Source: an uncultured Flavobacteriaceae bacterium | GTDB lineage: Bacteria > Bacteroidota > Bacteroidia > Flavobacteriales > Flavobacteriaceae | NCBI GenBank assembly: GCA_947502635.1 | Contig: CANNAN010000009.1 | Span: 1-64,000, forward strand | DNA length: 64,000 nt | Direction of reading: 5' to 3' | Part shown: piece by piece, positions 16,008 to 24,826 of the stretch | Layout: every line of letters starts with the position of its first letter | Position numbering within the stretch: the first letter of the stretch is position 1 | The notes under the pieces: model-generated | What the model saw: only the letters and a program-made list of their open reading frames with translations | What the model was told of the DNA's origin: nothing | Database searches by the model: none | Made by a program: the position numbers and the translations under genes

Positions 16008-18359
16008 TTATTTTAAAATCTCAAAATGCCGCTTTGCTTCATTTCCAAATTCATCTACCACAGTAATCGTGTGATCTCCTTGTTTAGGAACAGTTGCCAT
16101 ATCATGAATATCTTTAGTGCTTCCTATAAAAGTATTATCAATATACCAAAATAAGGTGCTTTCGGGTTTAGAGTGTGCTATTCTCAAAACAAGATCATTG
16201 GTGTTACCATCAAAATCTTTTGGCAAAAAAATGGTATTATTTTCTTTAGGGTAAATAAATTCCATCGAAACGTTTTCTGCCCCTAAGCAATCACTTCTAA
16301 ATTTAGGAAGCGATTTGTAAAACGGATTTTTAGTTTTGTAATAGTATGCCATTAAAGGAGGTAGAACAAACCAGGATTTGTGGGTAATGCTACTTAAATC
16401 TTCGCAAGATGCATTCACTCGAAATGATTCGTTACGATCCACATGGATTAATACGTGATATGGACACGGTTTTGTTTTTATACCACTTACTTGGATGAAT
16501 TTTTGTTCAACAGTATCACAATTCGGGGAAGCTCTATGCCCACTTTGTTTACAAATATCTATTTCTTGCATCTCATCAAAGGGTTTAGAAAACCAGTCAC
16601 TATTTGGTAATAAATCGAATACATCAAACAAAATAGGCGCAGCCGTTTGCACACCAACCAATCCTGGGCGTCCTTCACCATCTGCATTACCAACCCATAC
16701 CCCAACAACATAATCTTTAGTTGTTCCAATAGCCCAGGCATCGCGAAATCCAAAACTGGTACCCGTTTTCCATGCCACCTGTTTAGAACCATCAAAAAAC
16801 TCCCAGCTTTCATCACTTTCGGGTCTGTTTACTTCTTTTAAACTTTCATAAGTTAAATAAACAGATGCTGCATCAAAAAGTGTTTTGTCACTAGTTTTAG
16901 TACCAAAGTCAATTTTATCTGAAGCTAAAAATGTAGGTTCGCAAAATTCATTTGAAAAGTATGTACTCGAATTTTCCGAAAAATGATTTAACGTTGAAGA
17001 GAGTGCCGCATAGCTTTTGCATAAATCCCAAAGGTTGCTTTCAGCTCCTCCTAAAATGAGTGACAATCCATAATGGTTTGCACTATATTTTAAATCTTTT
17101 AACTGCAATGCTTTTAAATAATGATGAAACCGATCTAAACCAAATTCTTGAAGCATTCTTACCGCAGGAACATTTAACGAGCGAGATAAAGCTCTACTTG
17201 CAGGAACTGCACCATCGTAAGTTTTGTTATAATTTTCTGGGTTATAACTCCCAAATTGAGTGGGCACATCGGCCACCAGTGTATTAGGTAACAAATCTCC
17301 AGCATCTAACATAGCAGCGTATAAAAAAGGCTTTAAAATACTACCTGTGCTTCTTGGCTTATCAATAATATCAACATCTTTTTGATGGGCTTTATCTGTT
17401 GGTGTATTGCCCACATAGGCTAAAACTTTTCGGGTTTTTACATCTAAAACCAATACGGCTGCATTATAAATTTTATTCTGACTTAATTGATTATAATGAC
17501 TTTTAACAATATAGCTAACACGTTGCTGAAGTTTAGTATCTATAGTTGTTTTTATGCGTTTTCCATAATTATTTTTGGATACTTTTTGCAATAAATGAGG
17601 TGCTATTTGTGGCAACGGGTATGGTTTTTGGGGCAATCTTTCTGCTATTGATAATTGATAGGTTAAAGAGTCAATGATGGTACTTTCTAAGAGTTTTTTT
17701 AAAAGACGATCTCGTTTTTTAAGTAATCGGCTCTGGTTTTTCCCAGGATAGATTAAACTTGGAGCATTTGGTAAGACAGCAAGTGTGGCGCTTTCTGCCC
17801 AAGATAATTGGTCGGCGTTTCTATTAAAATAACGCCACGAAGCAGCATCCAACCCGACAACGTTTCCTCCAAAAGGAGCATGACTACTATAATAAGATAA
17901 TATCCTACTTTTTGATTCTCGAAACTCTAATCGGGTTGCCAAAATAATTTCTTTTAGCTTTTCGAAATAGGTTCTAGATTGCCCTTTTCTAGACAATCGG
18001 ATTACTTGTTGTGTAATAGTACTTCCGCCTCGTTTTACCGCACCAGATTTTAGATTGTCTCGTAATGCTTTAAATATAGATATGGGGTTAAAACCAGGGT
18101 GTTTATAAAAATATTCGTCTTCAAATTGAACAATACAAGTTTTAAATTTTTCTGGAACACTATCATTTTGTGGAAATCGCCATTGGCCATCTTTAGCAAT
18201 TTGAGCGCCTAATAGTTCCTTATTTCCACTTGTAATAACAGTTGCTGTCGGGTCTTTAAAAAGTTGTTTTGGCAAACAAAAGTAATAAGCAATCAATAAT
18301 ACAGCAAGTATCGCCGATTTAATTTTATGACGTTTTATGTAGGCTATTATTTTGTTCAT
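16008..18359 (-). CDS. pbpC: Penicillin-binding protein 1C (transglycosylase-transpeptidase)
   Basis: This inner-membrane peptidoglycan enzyme has a membrane anchor at residues ~13-28. The GT51 glycosyltransferase domain has QFEDEYFYKHPGFNP (catalytic Glu) and KRGGSTITQQVIRLSRK. The transpeptidase domain has Ser340 in the SILK motif, SRSLN as the SxN motif and Lys531 in KTGTSFG. A C-terminal BiPBP_C domain (from ~residue 690) follows, typical of PBP1C. At 783 residues it has normal length. In many bacteria pbpC follows an alpha-2-macroglobulin gene; here such a gene lies 15.2 kb upstream in the same orientation. Confidence 0.93.
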   Translation of the reverse strand: MNKIIAYIKRHKIKSAILAVLLIAYYFCLPKQLFKDPTATVITSGNKELLGAQIAKDGQWRFPQNDSVPEKFKTCIVQFEDEYFYKHPGFNPISIFKALRDNLKSGAVKRGGSTITQQVIRLSRKGQSRTYFEKLKEIILATRLEFRESKSRILSYYSSHAPFGGNVVGLDAASWRYFNRNADQLSWAESATLAVLPNAPSLIYPGKNQSRLLKKRDRLLKKLLESTIIDSLTYQLSIAERLPQKPYPLPQIAPHLLQKVSKNNYGKRIKTTIDTKLQQRVSYIVKSHYNQLSQNKIYNAAVLVLDVKTRKVLAYVGNTPTDKAHQKDVDIIDKPRSTGSILKPFLYAAMLDAGDLLPNTLVADVPTQFGSYNPENYNKTYDGAVPASRALSRSLNVPAVRMLQEFGLDRFHHYLKALQLKDLKYSANHYGLSLILGGAESNLWDLCKSYAALSSTLNHFSENSSTYFSNEFCEPTFLASDKIDFGTKTSDKTLFDAASVYLTYESLKEVNRPESDESWEFFDGSKQVAWKTGTSFGFRDAWAIGTTKDYVVGVWVGNADGEGRPGLVGVQTAAPILFDVFDLLPNSDWFSKPFDEMQEIDICKQSGHRASPNCDTVEQKFIQVSGIKTKPCPYHVLIHVDRNESFRVNASCEDLSSITHKSWFVLPPLMAYYYKTKNPFYKSLPKFRSDCLGAENVSMEFIYPKENNTIFLPKDFDGNTNDLVLRIAHSKPESTLFWYIDNTFIGSTKDIHDMATVPKQGDHTITVVDEFGNEAKRHFEILK

Positions 18360-18409
18360 TTATTTACTCTTCAAGGTATTTATGATTGTGAATTTTTGTT
18401 GCTCATATA

Positions 18410-19126
18410 TCATAATTTTCTTTTATCCCAAGTTAATACTTGAACACCACTGGAATAATGTATTTTATCTGGTTGATTATTTATTAAATGGTTAAACCTT
18501 GGATAGTTTAAATTTAGTTTGCTAACTTTAATAGACTGCATTGGCCACTCTATATGATGTACATCGTATTCAATGATATGTTTTTTATAATCTTGAAAAA
18601 CGGCGTAACGTTCGGTAAGCCATAAATCGGTTTTGTCTTTTTCAACGACTCTATTTTCCATACTATATTCAATATGAAATGAGTCATTAAATATTTTATT
18701 CTTTGATGTATAGATTGTCTGATCTCTACTCATTTTTGAATATCGATAAGGAAATTTAGACATCATTTTTAAAATCTTGCATGAAGATCGTTTACTGCCT
18801 TCCATACTTAAAAAATAGACACTTGGTTTGTTATTATAAATAACATAAATACGAATATTGATTTCTTGAAAATCTGAAATGTATGGAATTTTGGGCAAGT
18901 TTTTTATCCCTATATTATTCATGTCAAATGCTACTATACTCAACCATGTTTTCCCATTAATAACATCTAATTTAATACCATTTGGTAGATAAGACTCTAC
19001 TAGTTTAGGATTGATTTCCCAATGCAAAAAAACGGCATTATTCCACTCTTGGTAATATTTCCATTTTCGATTTGGGGATTTAAAAGGCCTATGTTTTTCT
19101 TGTTTTAAAATTTCTTTCGTGTGCAT
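18410..19126 (-). CDS. DUF2071 (YqjF-like) family protein
   Basis: This 238-residue protein matches the DUF2071 pattern: the opening NNAVFLHWEINPKLVESYLPNGIKLDVINGKTWLSIVAF (in short segments), then IPYISDFQEINIRIYV and VYFLSMEGSKRSSCKI, and a later LTERYAVFQ stretch. The fold is related to acetoacetate decarboxylase. No signal or membrane segment is seen. The biochemical role is unknown. It stands alone, 50 bases before the pbpC start, and diverges from the T9SS repeat protein gene. Confidence 0.78.
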   Translation of the reverse strand: MHTKEILKQEKHRPFKSPNRKWKYYQEWNNAVFLHWEINPKLVESYLPNGIKLDVINGKTWLSIVAFDMNNIGIKNLPKIPYISDFQEINIRIYVIYNNKPSVYFLSMEGSKRSSCKILKMMSKFPYRYSKMSRDQTIYTSKNKIFNDSFHIEYSMENRVVEKDKTDLWLTERYAVFQDYKKHIIEYDVHHIEWPMQSIKVSKLNLNYPRFNHLINNQPDKIHYSSGVQVLTWDKRKL

Positions 19127-19240
19127 AGGAATTAAGTATAAATCTCTTTTTGTACAGTTATTATGTAGTTCGTTTATATTGGTTTGAGGCTAATATTAAG
19201 ATAAAAAACACTAATATAGTTATTTGAAAATTATATTTTT

Positions 19241-21415
19241 TTGAATTCAAAATTTAAGTATAAAATATTATTAGCATTAATAGCCGTTGTAGTTACAAAG
19301 GAATCTTATGCCCAATTAGGAGGTTGCTCTGGGAATTCTGGCGACCCAATATTTATAGAAGATTTTGGTACTGCACCAAGTTCAGCTACTCAACATGTCT
19401 CTTTACCAATACCTGGATCTACTACTTATGCTTTTTTAGGCAACCCTCCAACAGTATTTGCAGATAGTTTATATACGGTATCTAATATGAACTATCAACA
19501 ATGGAATTGGTTTAATGAAGAAGACCATACAGAAGGAGATTCAAATGGTAGAATGTTAGTCGTTAATGCAAGCTTTACTCCAGGAGAATTTTACAGGCTG
19601 CCCGTTTCTGGACTATGTGAAAATACGACCTACACATTTTCTTCCTGGGTTAAGAATTTAACCCCTAGAAATTTATTAGTTGGAGGTAGCACCCCAAACC
19701 CGTGTAATGTTAGATTTGAAATTTGGAATAGTGCTGACACAACTATACTTCGCTCTGAAAGTACAGGCGATTTTTTTGGAGCATTAAGTTCGGAAAATGG
19801 TGAATGGCTTGAATTTGCTTTTTCCTTTCAAACAGGTGTTGGCGAGAATTCAGTAATATTAAAAATGGTAAATAATGGTATTGGCGGTTATGGTAATGAT
19901 ATAGCTATAGACGATATCGTTTTTCAAAGTTGTGGTGATCGTATTACTGTAGAAGATACTTCAAATAATAATAGTGTCAATGTATGCAGTAGTCAGACTC
20001 CCTACACAACTGTTTTAACTGCTATTCCAGACAATACAGTTTTTAGCTCACATTTTTACCAATGGCAAGAAAGCACCGATGGCACTGTTTGGACCGATCT
20101 CTCTGCACAAACGAATCCAACCTTATCAGTAACAGGAATTAGCACGACAACTTATTATAGATCGAAAGTTGCCGAATCTGCTATTAATGTAAATAACGCA
20201 TCGTGCAATACTGTTTCAGATGTTTTTGAAATTAATATTACTCAGGCTCCTGTACAACCTTTTACTGAATGCTGGGAAACTGCAACGTTTAGTGATACAA
20301 CTTGTTCATGGAGTATTACTGGAACACAACCTCCTCAACCATCTTTAGAGTGTTGGCAAACGACAACATTTAACACAAGTACTTGCGTTTGGGATACTAC
20401 AGGAACTCAAGACCCAATGCCAACTGGATTAGAATGCTGGGAAACCGCAACATTTAATAATACGACTTGTATTTGGAGTGTTACAGGAACACAACCTCCT
20501 CAACCATCTTTAGAGTGTTGGCAAACGACAACATTTAACACAAGTACTTGCGTTTGGGATATTACAGGAACTCAAGACCCAATGCCAACTGGATTAGAGT
20601 GTTGGGAAGCCGCAACATTTAATAATACGACTTGTATTTGGAGTGTTACAGGAACTCAAGATCCAATGCCAACTGGATTAGAATGTTGGGAAACCGCAAC
20701 GTTTAGTGAAGTAACTTGTTTATGGAGTATTACTGGAAACAGACCTGGACAGGTATTTAATGAAGAAATTACTTTTTGCAGTGGAGATACACCACCGCCT
20801 TTAAGAGCTAATACTAATATTCCAGACCCTATATATCTATGGAATACAGGAGCTGTATCTGATGTTATAACTATACCAATTTCAGGGAGGTACTCGGTTG
20901 AAATAAGCAGCTCAACTAGCTGTATTTTTGAAACAAGGAACTTTAATGTCATAGAAATAGAAGCCCCTGTTATAGAAAGTGTTATTTCTGATGGAAATAA
21001 TATTATAATTACCACAACAAACTCTGGTGACTTTTTATATTCTTTAGATGGAAATATATTTCAATCAAGTAATGTATTTAAAGGTATTCCTGGAGGTCAA
21101 TATAGAATAGCAGTTAGAGGAAGGAATTGTGATGATACAGTATTTACAACTCATTTACATTTTTATATTCCTAAATTTTTCACACCTAATAATGATGGCT
21201 ATCACGACACATTTCATTTAGGAGGAATAGAATACTTTAACAGCTCCCAAGTTTCTATTTTTGATAGATACGGTAAATTATTGAAAAGCACTGTAAACTC
21301 CTCTTTTTCATGGGATGGTACATTTAACAATCAACGACTTCCAACAGCAGATTATTGGTATGTTATTATTGTAGACAACCAAAAATTTACAGGACATTTT
21401 ACTTTGAAAAGATAA
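19241..21415 (+). CDS. T9SS type B sorting-domain protein with cysteine-rich tandem repeats
   Basis: This 724-residue secreted protein has a signal peptide (YKILLALIAVVVTKESYA). An N-terminal jelly-roll-like domain (FIEDFGTAPSS ... IAIDDIVFQSCG, residues ~30-230) and an Ig-like domain (FYQWQESTDGTVWTDLS) follow. Then come six tandem 27-28-residue repeats of the form ECWETATFNNTTCIWSVTG, with two Cys and two Trp each, from residue 343 to about 505. The C-terminus (FFTPNNDGYHDTF ... GHFTLKR) is a type B sorting domain. A TTG at 19241 is the only sensible start: an in-frame TAG lies at 19217 and there is no ATG between. Surface display and binding are inferred. Confidence 0.85.
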   Translation: MNSKFKYKILLALIAVVVTKESYAQLGGCSGNSGDPIFIEDFGTAPSSATQHVSLPIPGSTTYAFLGNPPTVFADSLYTVSNMNYQQWNWFNEEDHTEGDSNGRMLVVNASFTPGEFYRLPVSGLCENTTYTFSSWVKNLTPRNLLVGGSTPNPCNVRFEIWNSADTTILRSESTGDFFGALSSENGEWLEFAFSFQTGVGENSVILKMVNNGIGGYGNDIAIDDIVFQSCGDRITVEDTSNNNSVNVCSSQTPYTTVLTAIPDNTVFSSHFYQWQESTDGTVWTDLSAQTNPTLSVTGISTTTYYRSKVAESAINVNNASCNTVSDVFEINITQAPVQPFTECWETATFSDTTCSWSITGTQPPQPSLECWQTTTFNTSTCVWDTTGTQDPMPTGLECWETATFNNTTCIWSVTGTQPPQPSLECWQTTTFNTSTCVWDITGTQDPMPTGLECWEAATFNNTTCIWSVTGTQDPMPTGLECWETATFSEVTCLWSITGNRPGQVFNEEITFCSGDTPPPLRANTNIPDPIYLWNTGAVSDVITIPISGRYSVEISSSTSCIFETRNFNVIEIEAPVIESVISDGNNIIITTTNSGDFLYSLDGNIFQSSNVFKGIPGGQYRIAVRGRNCDDTVFTTHLHFYIPKFFTPNNDGYHDTFHLGGIEYFNSSQVSIFDRYGKLLKSTVNSSFSWDGTFNNQRLPTADYWYVIIVDNQKFTGHFTLKR
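20267..20749 (+). repeat. Coding tandem repeat, six 81/84-bp units with 165-bp higher-order period
   Basis: Six units start with GA(A/G)TG(C/T)TGG at 20267, 20348, 20432, 20513, 20597 and 20681. Units 2+3 (20348) and 4+5 (20513) are almost identical over about 150 bases, so a 165-base doublet was duplicated recently. Slippage or recombination could change copy number without shifting the frame. Confidence 0.85.
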
Positions 21416-21464
21416 TAATTATTCGTTTCGATTACACATCATGCATCTTATAGAAACTTATAAA

Positions 21465-21491
21465 AAAACCACCATCAAAGACGGTGGTTTT
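21465..21491. terminator. Terminator after the T9SS repeat protein, possibly bidirectional
   Basis: A 9-bp stem (AAAACCACC at 21465-21473 with GGTGGTTTT at 21483-21491) with a 9-base loop has an A run on the left and T-rich bases on the right. It lies 50 bases past the rightward gene and 80 bases past the end of the leftward SusC/SusD unit, so it may end both. Confidence 0.75.
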
Positions 21492-21571
21492 CACTAAAAA
21501 CTAAAAACGAATTACTTTACTCATTCAAACGGACCTATTCATTTTAAGGTGTAATTAAAATATTTTTTAAA

Positions 21572-22948
21572 TTACTGATGATCAATTATATATTGTTGAA
21601 ATTCAGAAGAATTATACATACCATTAGCATCATGCCCTACATTATTAACAATGATTTTTTCGTGATTGTTTGTTCCTCCATAAAAAGTTTGCATATACAG
21701 AAATAAATTTTCACCTCGTTTTACTCGGTTTGAACCCAATAACGTTGCCTGACAATCTGATGTGTTCAATGAACCTGTAGTAGATGTATCATTGCTGCCT
21801 AAAAAATAGGTCGTACTTCTGGTTATTTGCTGCTCTGTAATTATAGACTGTTCTATTCCATCTAGATATGGTACTGAAAGTTGATATCCATAAGGCCAAA
21901 AATCATATCCAGAACAACCAGAAGGTGTTATAAATTGTTGTGTATTTTCATCATACCTAACGCCATCAGGATAATAGAAATATTGATTATTAGCAATGCC
22001 ATACTCAAAATTAACATTAGTATGTATGTTTTCGACTTTATTAGCTAAAGCATAATGTTGTACGAATGCTCCTCCAGAAGAGTGTCCTGTAACAAATATG
22101 GTCGATAAATTCGGGAAATTACCCGAACTAACAACCTTTTCAATAATGGCATCTATAACTGTAAAGGAACTTATAGAAGCATTCGTATTACCTGAATCTG
22201 CACCTTCTCTCCAGCGGCTATCCCAATATAGGTCGTCTGCACTTGCGTTTTGGGTATCTTTAAAATAAGGAGAAATAAGTAAGGAGCTTCCTTCCATGTT
22301 TATACTTTGCAATAAAGTAGTCATATATGAAAAATAGTCGTTTGCATTTCTTTGTAAACCATGAACAACAATAACTAATTGATTTATTGAATTGTATGTA
22401 AATTCTGTGTCATCAATAAAATCATAATTACTATACATATCGAAATTGAATTGAGCCCCAGAATCATTAGGCATCTGTAAAGTTTGTATGCAAGCATTTG
22501 TAGCGCTTAGGCAAGGTGTTTTTCCAAAATTAGTGACATATGATAATGATATCCCATCATTGAAAGACTCTCCTTTTGGGCCTAAATCCCCTACCGATAT
22601 TGATAAATTATATGTTTCATTAGCCTCCATTTGAGCAAGAACTATAGTTGCTTTTGAAGAAACATTTGAATACGACACCGTATAGGCAAACTCTGAAGAT
22701 CCTGCTGTTATTGAAAGTAAGTTTTCAAATTTAGAGGGCACAATTTCTGACGAAAATGCAACTTCAATAACGGAACTTACAGGAATATTTGATGCTCCAT
22801 CCTCTAAAGGAGAACCGTTTGCTGTGATAGATAAGATTGATACTGATAATAAATCATTGTCATTATCATTACAGCCAACCAAGAAGGCTAAACACAAAAT
22901 CATTGAAAACACACTAATCTTTTTTGAAATTTTTCTAGTTGTATTCAT
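21572..22948 (-). CDS. Ig-like (Big_5) lipoprotein with alpha/beta-hydrolase domain
   Basis: A lipoprotein signal ends at Cys26 (LAFLVGC). Residues ~35-145 form a Big_5-like Ig domain related to that of the next gene upstream. The rest is an alpha/beta hydrolase: VVHGLQRNANDYFSYM near the oxyanion region, and the nucleophile elbow GHSSGG with Ser290. The C-terminal HD pair (NNVGHDANGMY) supplies a likely catalytic His. It is probably a surface or periplasmic esterase or lipase-like enzyme; the substrate is unknown. It is the last gene of the six-gene SusC/SusD unit, 53 bases after the preceding gene. Confidence 0.72.
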   Translation of the reverse strand: MNTTRKISKKISVFSMILCLAFLVGCNDNDNDLLSVSILSITANGSPLEDGASNIPVSSVIEVAFSSEIVPSKFENLLSITAGSSEFAYTVSYSNVSSKATIVLAQMEANETYNLSISVGDLGPKGESFNDGISLSYVTNFGKTPCLSATNACIQTLQMPNDSGAQFNFDMYSNYDFIDDTEFTYNSINQLVIVVHGLQRNANDYFSYMTTLLQSINMEGSSLLISPYFKDTQNASADDLYWDSRWREGADSGNTNASISSFTVIDAIIEKVVSSGNFPNLSTIFVTGHSSGGAFVQHYALANKVENIHTNVNFEYGIANNQYFYYPDGVRYDENTQQFITPSGCSGYDFWPYGYQLSVPYLDGIEQSIITEQQITRSTTYFLGSNDTSTTGSLNTSDCQATLLGSNRVKRGENLFLYMQTFYGGTNNHEKIIVNNVGHDANGMYNSSEFQQYIIDHQ

Positions 22949-23001
22949 AAAACATTTTATTTTAAAATGTAACTATACGTTACAAATATTACTTAATTAT
23001 A

Positions 23002-24780
23002 TTAATTACAAGCAGGGTAGGTACATGACGAACTTTGTGTACTGGTTGACCCAGCTGCACAATCTAGACCACCTGTTACCCAATTGCCATTTAGTTTGTA
23101 AGCCCAGGAGCCCGCATATTCCCAACTTTCCCCAGTACCATCAACATTTACATCTCCATAGGTTTCAATAACCCCATTGCCCTCAAAAAGCTCTATAGCA
23201 TCATCACCATTTTGATTCATTGAACTTGTTTCAATGATATGTTCGAAGCTACTGATACACGATCCAAAATAACTAGCTATTGTTGCCTGCTCTCGTGCTA
23301 TAAGGATGTCATCTCCTTCAGAAACTGACATTACAGGAAAAGTGAATTCTATACCATCTGTTCCGCCTCCATTATTTGCAACACCTAACCCATAAATACT
23401 TAAATCTGCTATATCCTTTTGTGCTTTTAAATGCACTGCTTTACCACCATTATTCCCGCTACCATCCCATAGTATGGCCATAACGCCTTGAAGCGTTAAT
23501 GCTTGTGCACAAATTGGATAAACACAACTAGAACTTTGAGTGGTTGTTGACCCTATTGAACAGTCTACACCTCCATAGGTCCAAACGCCATCAAATTTAT
23601 ATGCCCAAGAACCTTTATATTCCCATACTTCTCCCGTTCCATCAACATCTGCATCACCATAAGTTTCAATAACAGTAGTTCCACTAAATAATTCAATAGC
23701 ATCATCTCCATTTTGACTAATAGATGTGTTTGCCTGCAATACATGTTCAATTTCGCTAGTACAACCTCCAAAATAGGTTGAAATTAATCCAGGTTCTCTA
23801 GCTACAAGAATATCATCGCCTTCAGAAACCGACATTACTGGAAATGTGTATTCTAAACCATCGGTTCCGCCTCCATTATTTGCAACACCTAACCCATAAA
23901 TACTTAAATCTGCTATATCTTGGTTTGCTATTAAATGAATTGCTTTACCATCATTACTTCCTGAACCATCCCAAGTTAAAGCTAATACCCCCTTCAAAGA
24001 TATTTTAGGTAATTGCTCATTAATTGTAATTATAAGCTCTTGTGATTCATGCGTAGCATTAACAACATTGCTTAAAGACAGGACTATTGTTTCATCGCCT
24101 TCATTTTCACCATCCAATATTGAGGTTAAAGAAATAGACGTTGATGTACTTCCTGCAGGTATCGTTATATTTAAATTTCCTGTAACACTGTAATCTAAAG
24201 TTTCAGAAGCCGTTCCACCTAATACTATGGTAGCAGTTATATCGCTTTCAGATATTTTATCCAGATTAGCGGTTATTGTTGCTGTGCCGTTATCCTCTTC
24301 TAATTCTGAAGCATCACTAGATAAGCTAAATACAGGTGGCACAAAAGGGGCCGTTGTAAAACTAAGTGATATTGGCTCTTCTAAAGATTTTCCTTCTAAA
24401 CCATAATCTCCAGCTGGTAATGTCAATGTATATAGAGTTTCATATTCTAATGACGTAGTTGGAGTTAAAGTAATTGTTGAGTTCGTATTTGAAAAACTTA
24501 TAGAATAATCTACTGTTCCCGACACTGAACTAAACACTAATGAAGATGAAAACAAGTCTGTATTTAAGGTGTGTGAAAAAATAATTTCTACTGTAGCATT
24601 CACATTAACATTTTCTATACCACTATTAAAGTCTAAACCATTAATCGTTTTTACCATTGCTATTAATGTATTATCAACAATAGCAGTATCATCATCGTCT
24701 TCACATCCTACAAATAATAAAGCAGAAAGAAATCCCAACGAGATAATAAAGTACATTGTAATTTTTTTAATATTTTTCAT
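23002..24780 (-). CDS. Lipoprotein with Big_5, Calx-beta-like and two lamin-tail-like domains
   Basis: A lipoprotein signal ends at Cys26 (LLFVGC). Residues ~38-145 form a Big_5-like Ig domain. Residues ~150-255 form a Calx-beta-like domain (FSLSSDASELEEDNGTATI, GDETIVLSLSNV). Then two copies (~165 residues each) follow of a lamin-tail-like domain with ISLKGVLALTWDGSG / LTLQGVMAILWDGSG, LSIYGLGVANNGGGTDG, SQNGDDAIELF and GSWAYK. No catalytic motif is seen, so a surface binding role (SusE/F-like position in the locus) is inferred. It follows the SLC13 gene by 46 bases. Confidence 0.7.
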   Translation of the reverse strand: MKNIKKITMYFIISLGFLSALLFVGCEDDDDTAIVDNTLIAMVKTINGLDFNSGIENVNVNATVEIIFSHTLNTDLFSSSLVFSSVSGTVDYSISFSNTNSTITLTPTTSLEYETLYTLTLPAGDYGLEGKSLEEPISLSFTTAPFVPPVFSLSSDASELEEDNGTATITANLDKISESDITATIVLGGTASETLDYSVTGNLNITIPAGSTSTSISLTSILDGENEGDETIVLSLSNVVNATHESQELIITINEQLPKISLKGVLALTWDGSGSNDGKAIHLIANQDIADLSIYGLGVANNGGGTDGLEYTFPVMSVSEGDDILVAREPGLISTYFGGCTSEIEHVLQANTSISQNGDDAIELFSGTTVIETYGDADVDGTGEVWEYKGSWAYKFDGVWTYGGVDCSIGSTTTQSSSCVYPICAQALTLQGVMAILWDGSGNNGGKAVHLKAQKDIADLSIYGLGVANNGGGTDGIEFTFPVMSVSEGDDILIAREQATIASYFGSCISSFEHIIETSSMNQNGDDAIELFEGNGVIETYGDVNVDGTGESWEYAGSWAYKLNGNWVTGGLDCAAGSTSTQSSSCTYPACN

Positions 24781-24826
24781 GATATGTTTAGTTTTTACGT
24801 TTTATTAAATATTTTTTTCTGTTAGT

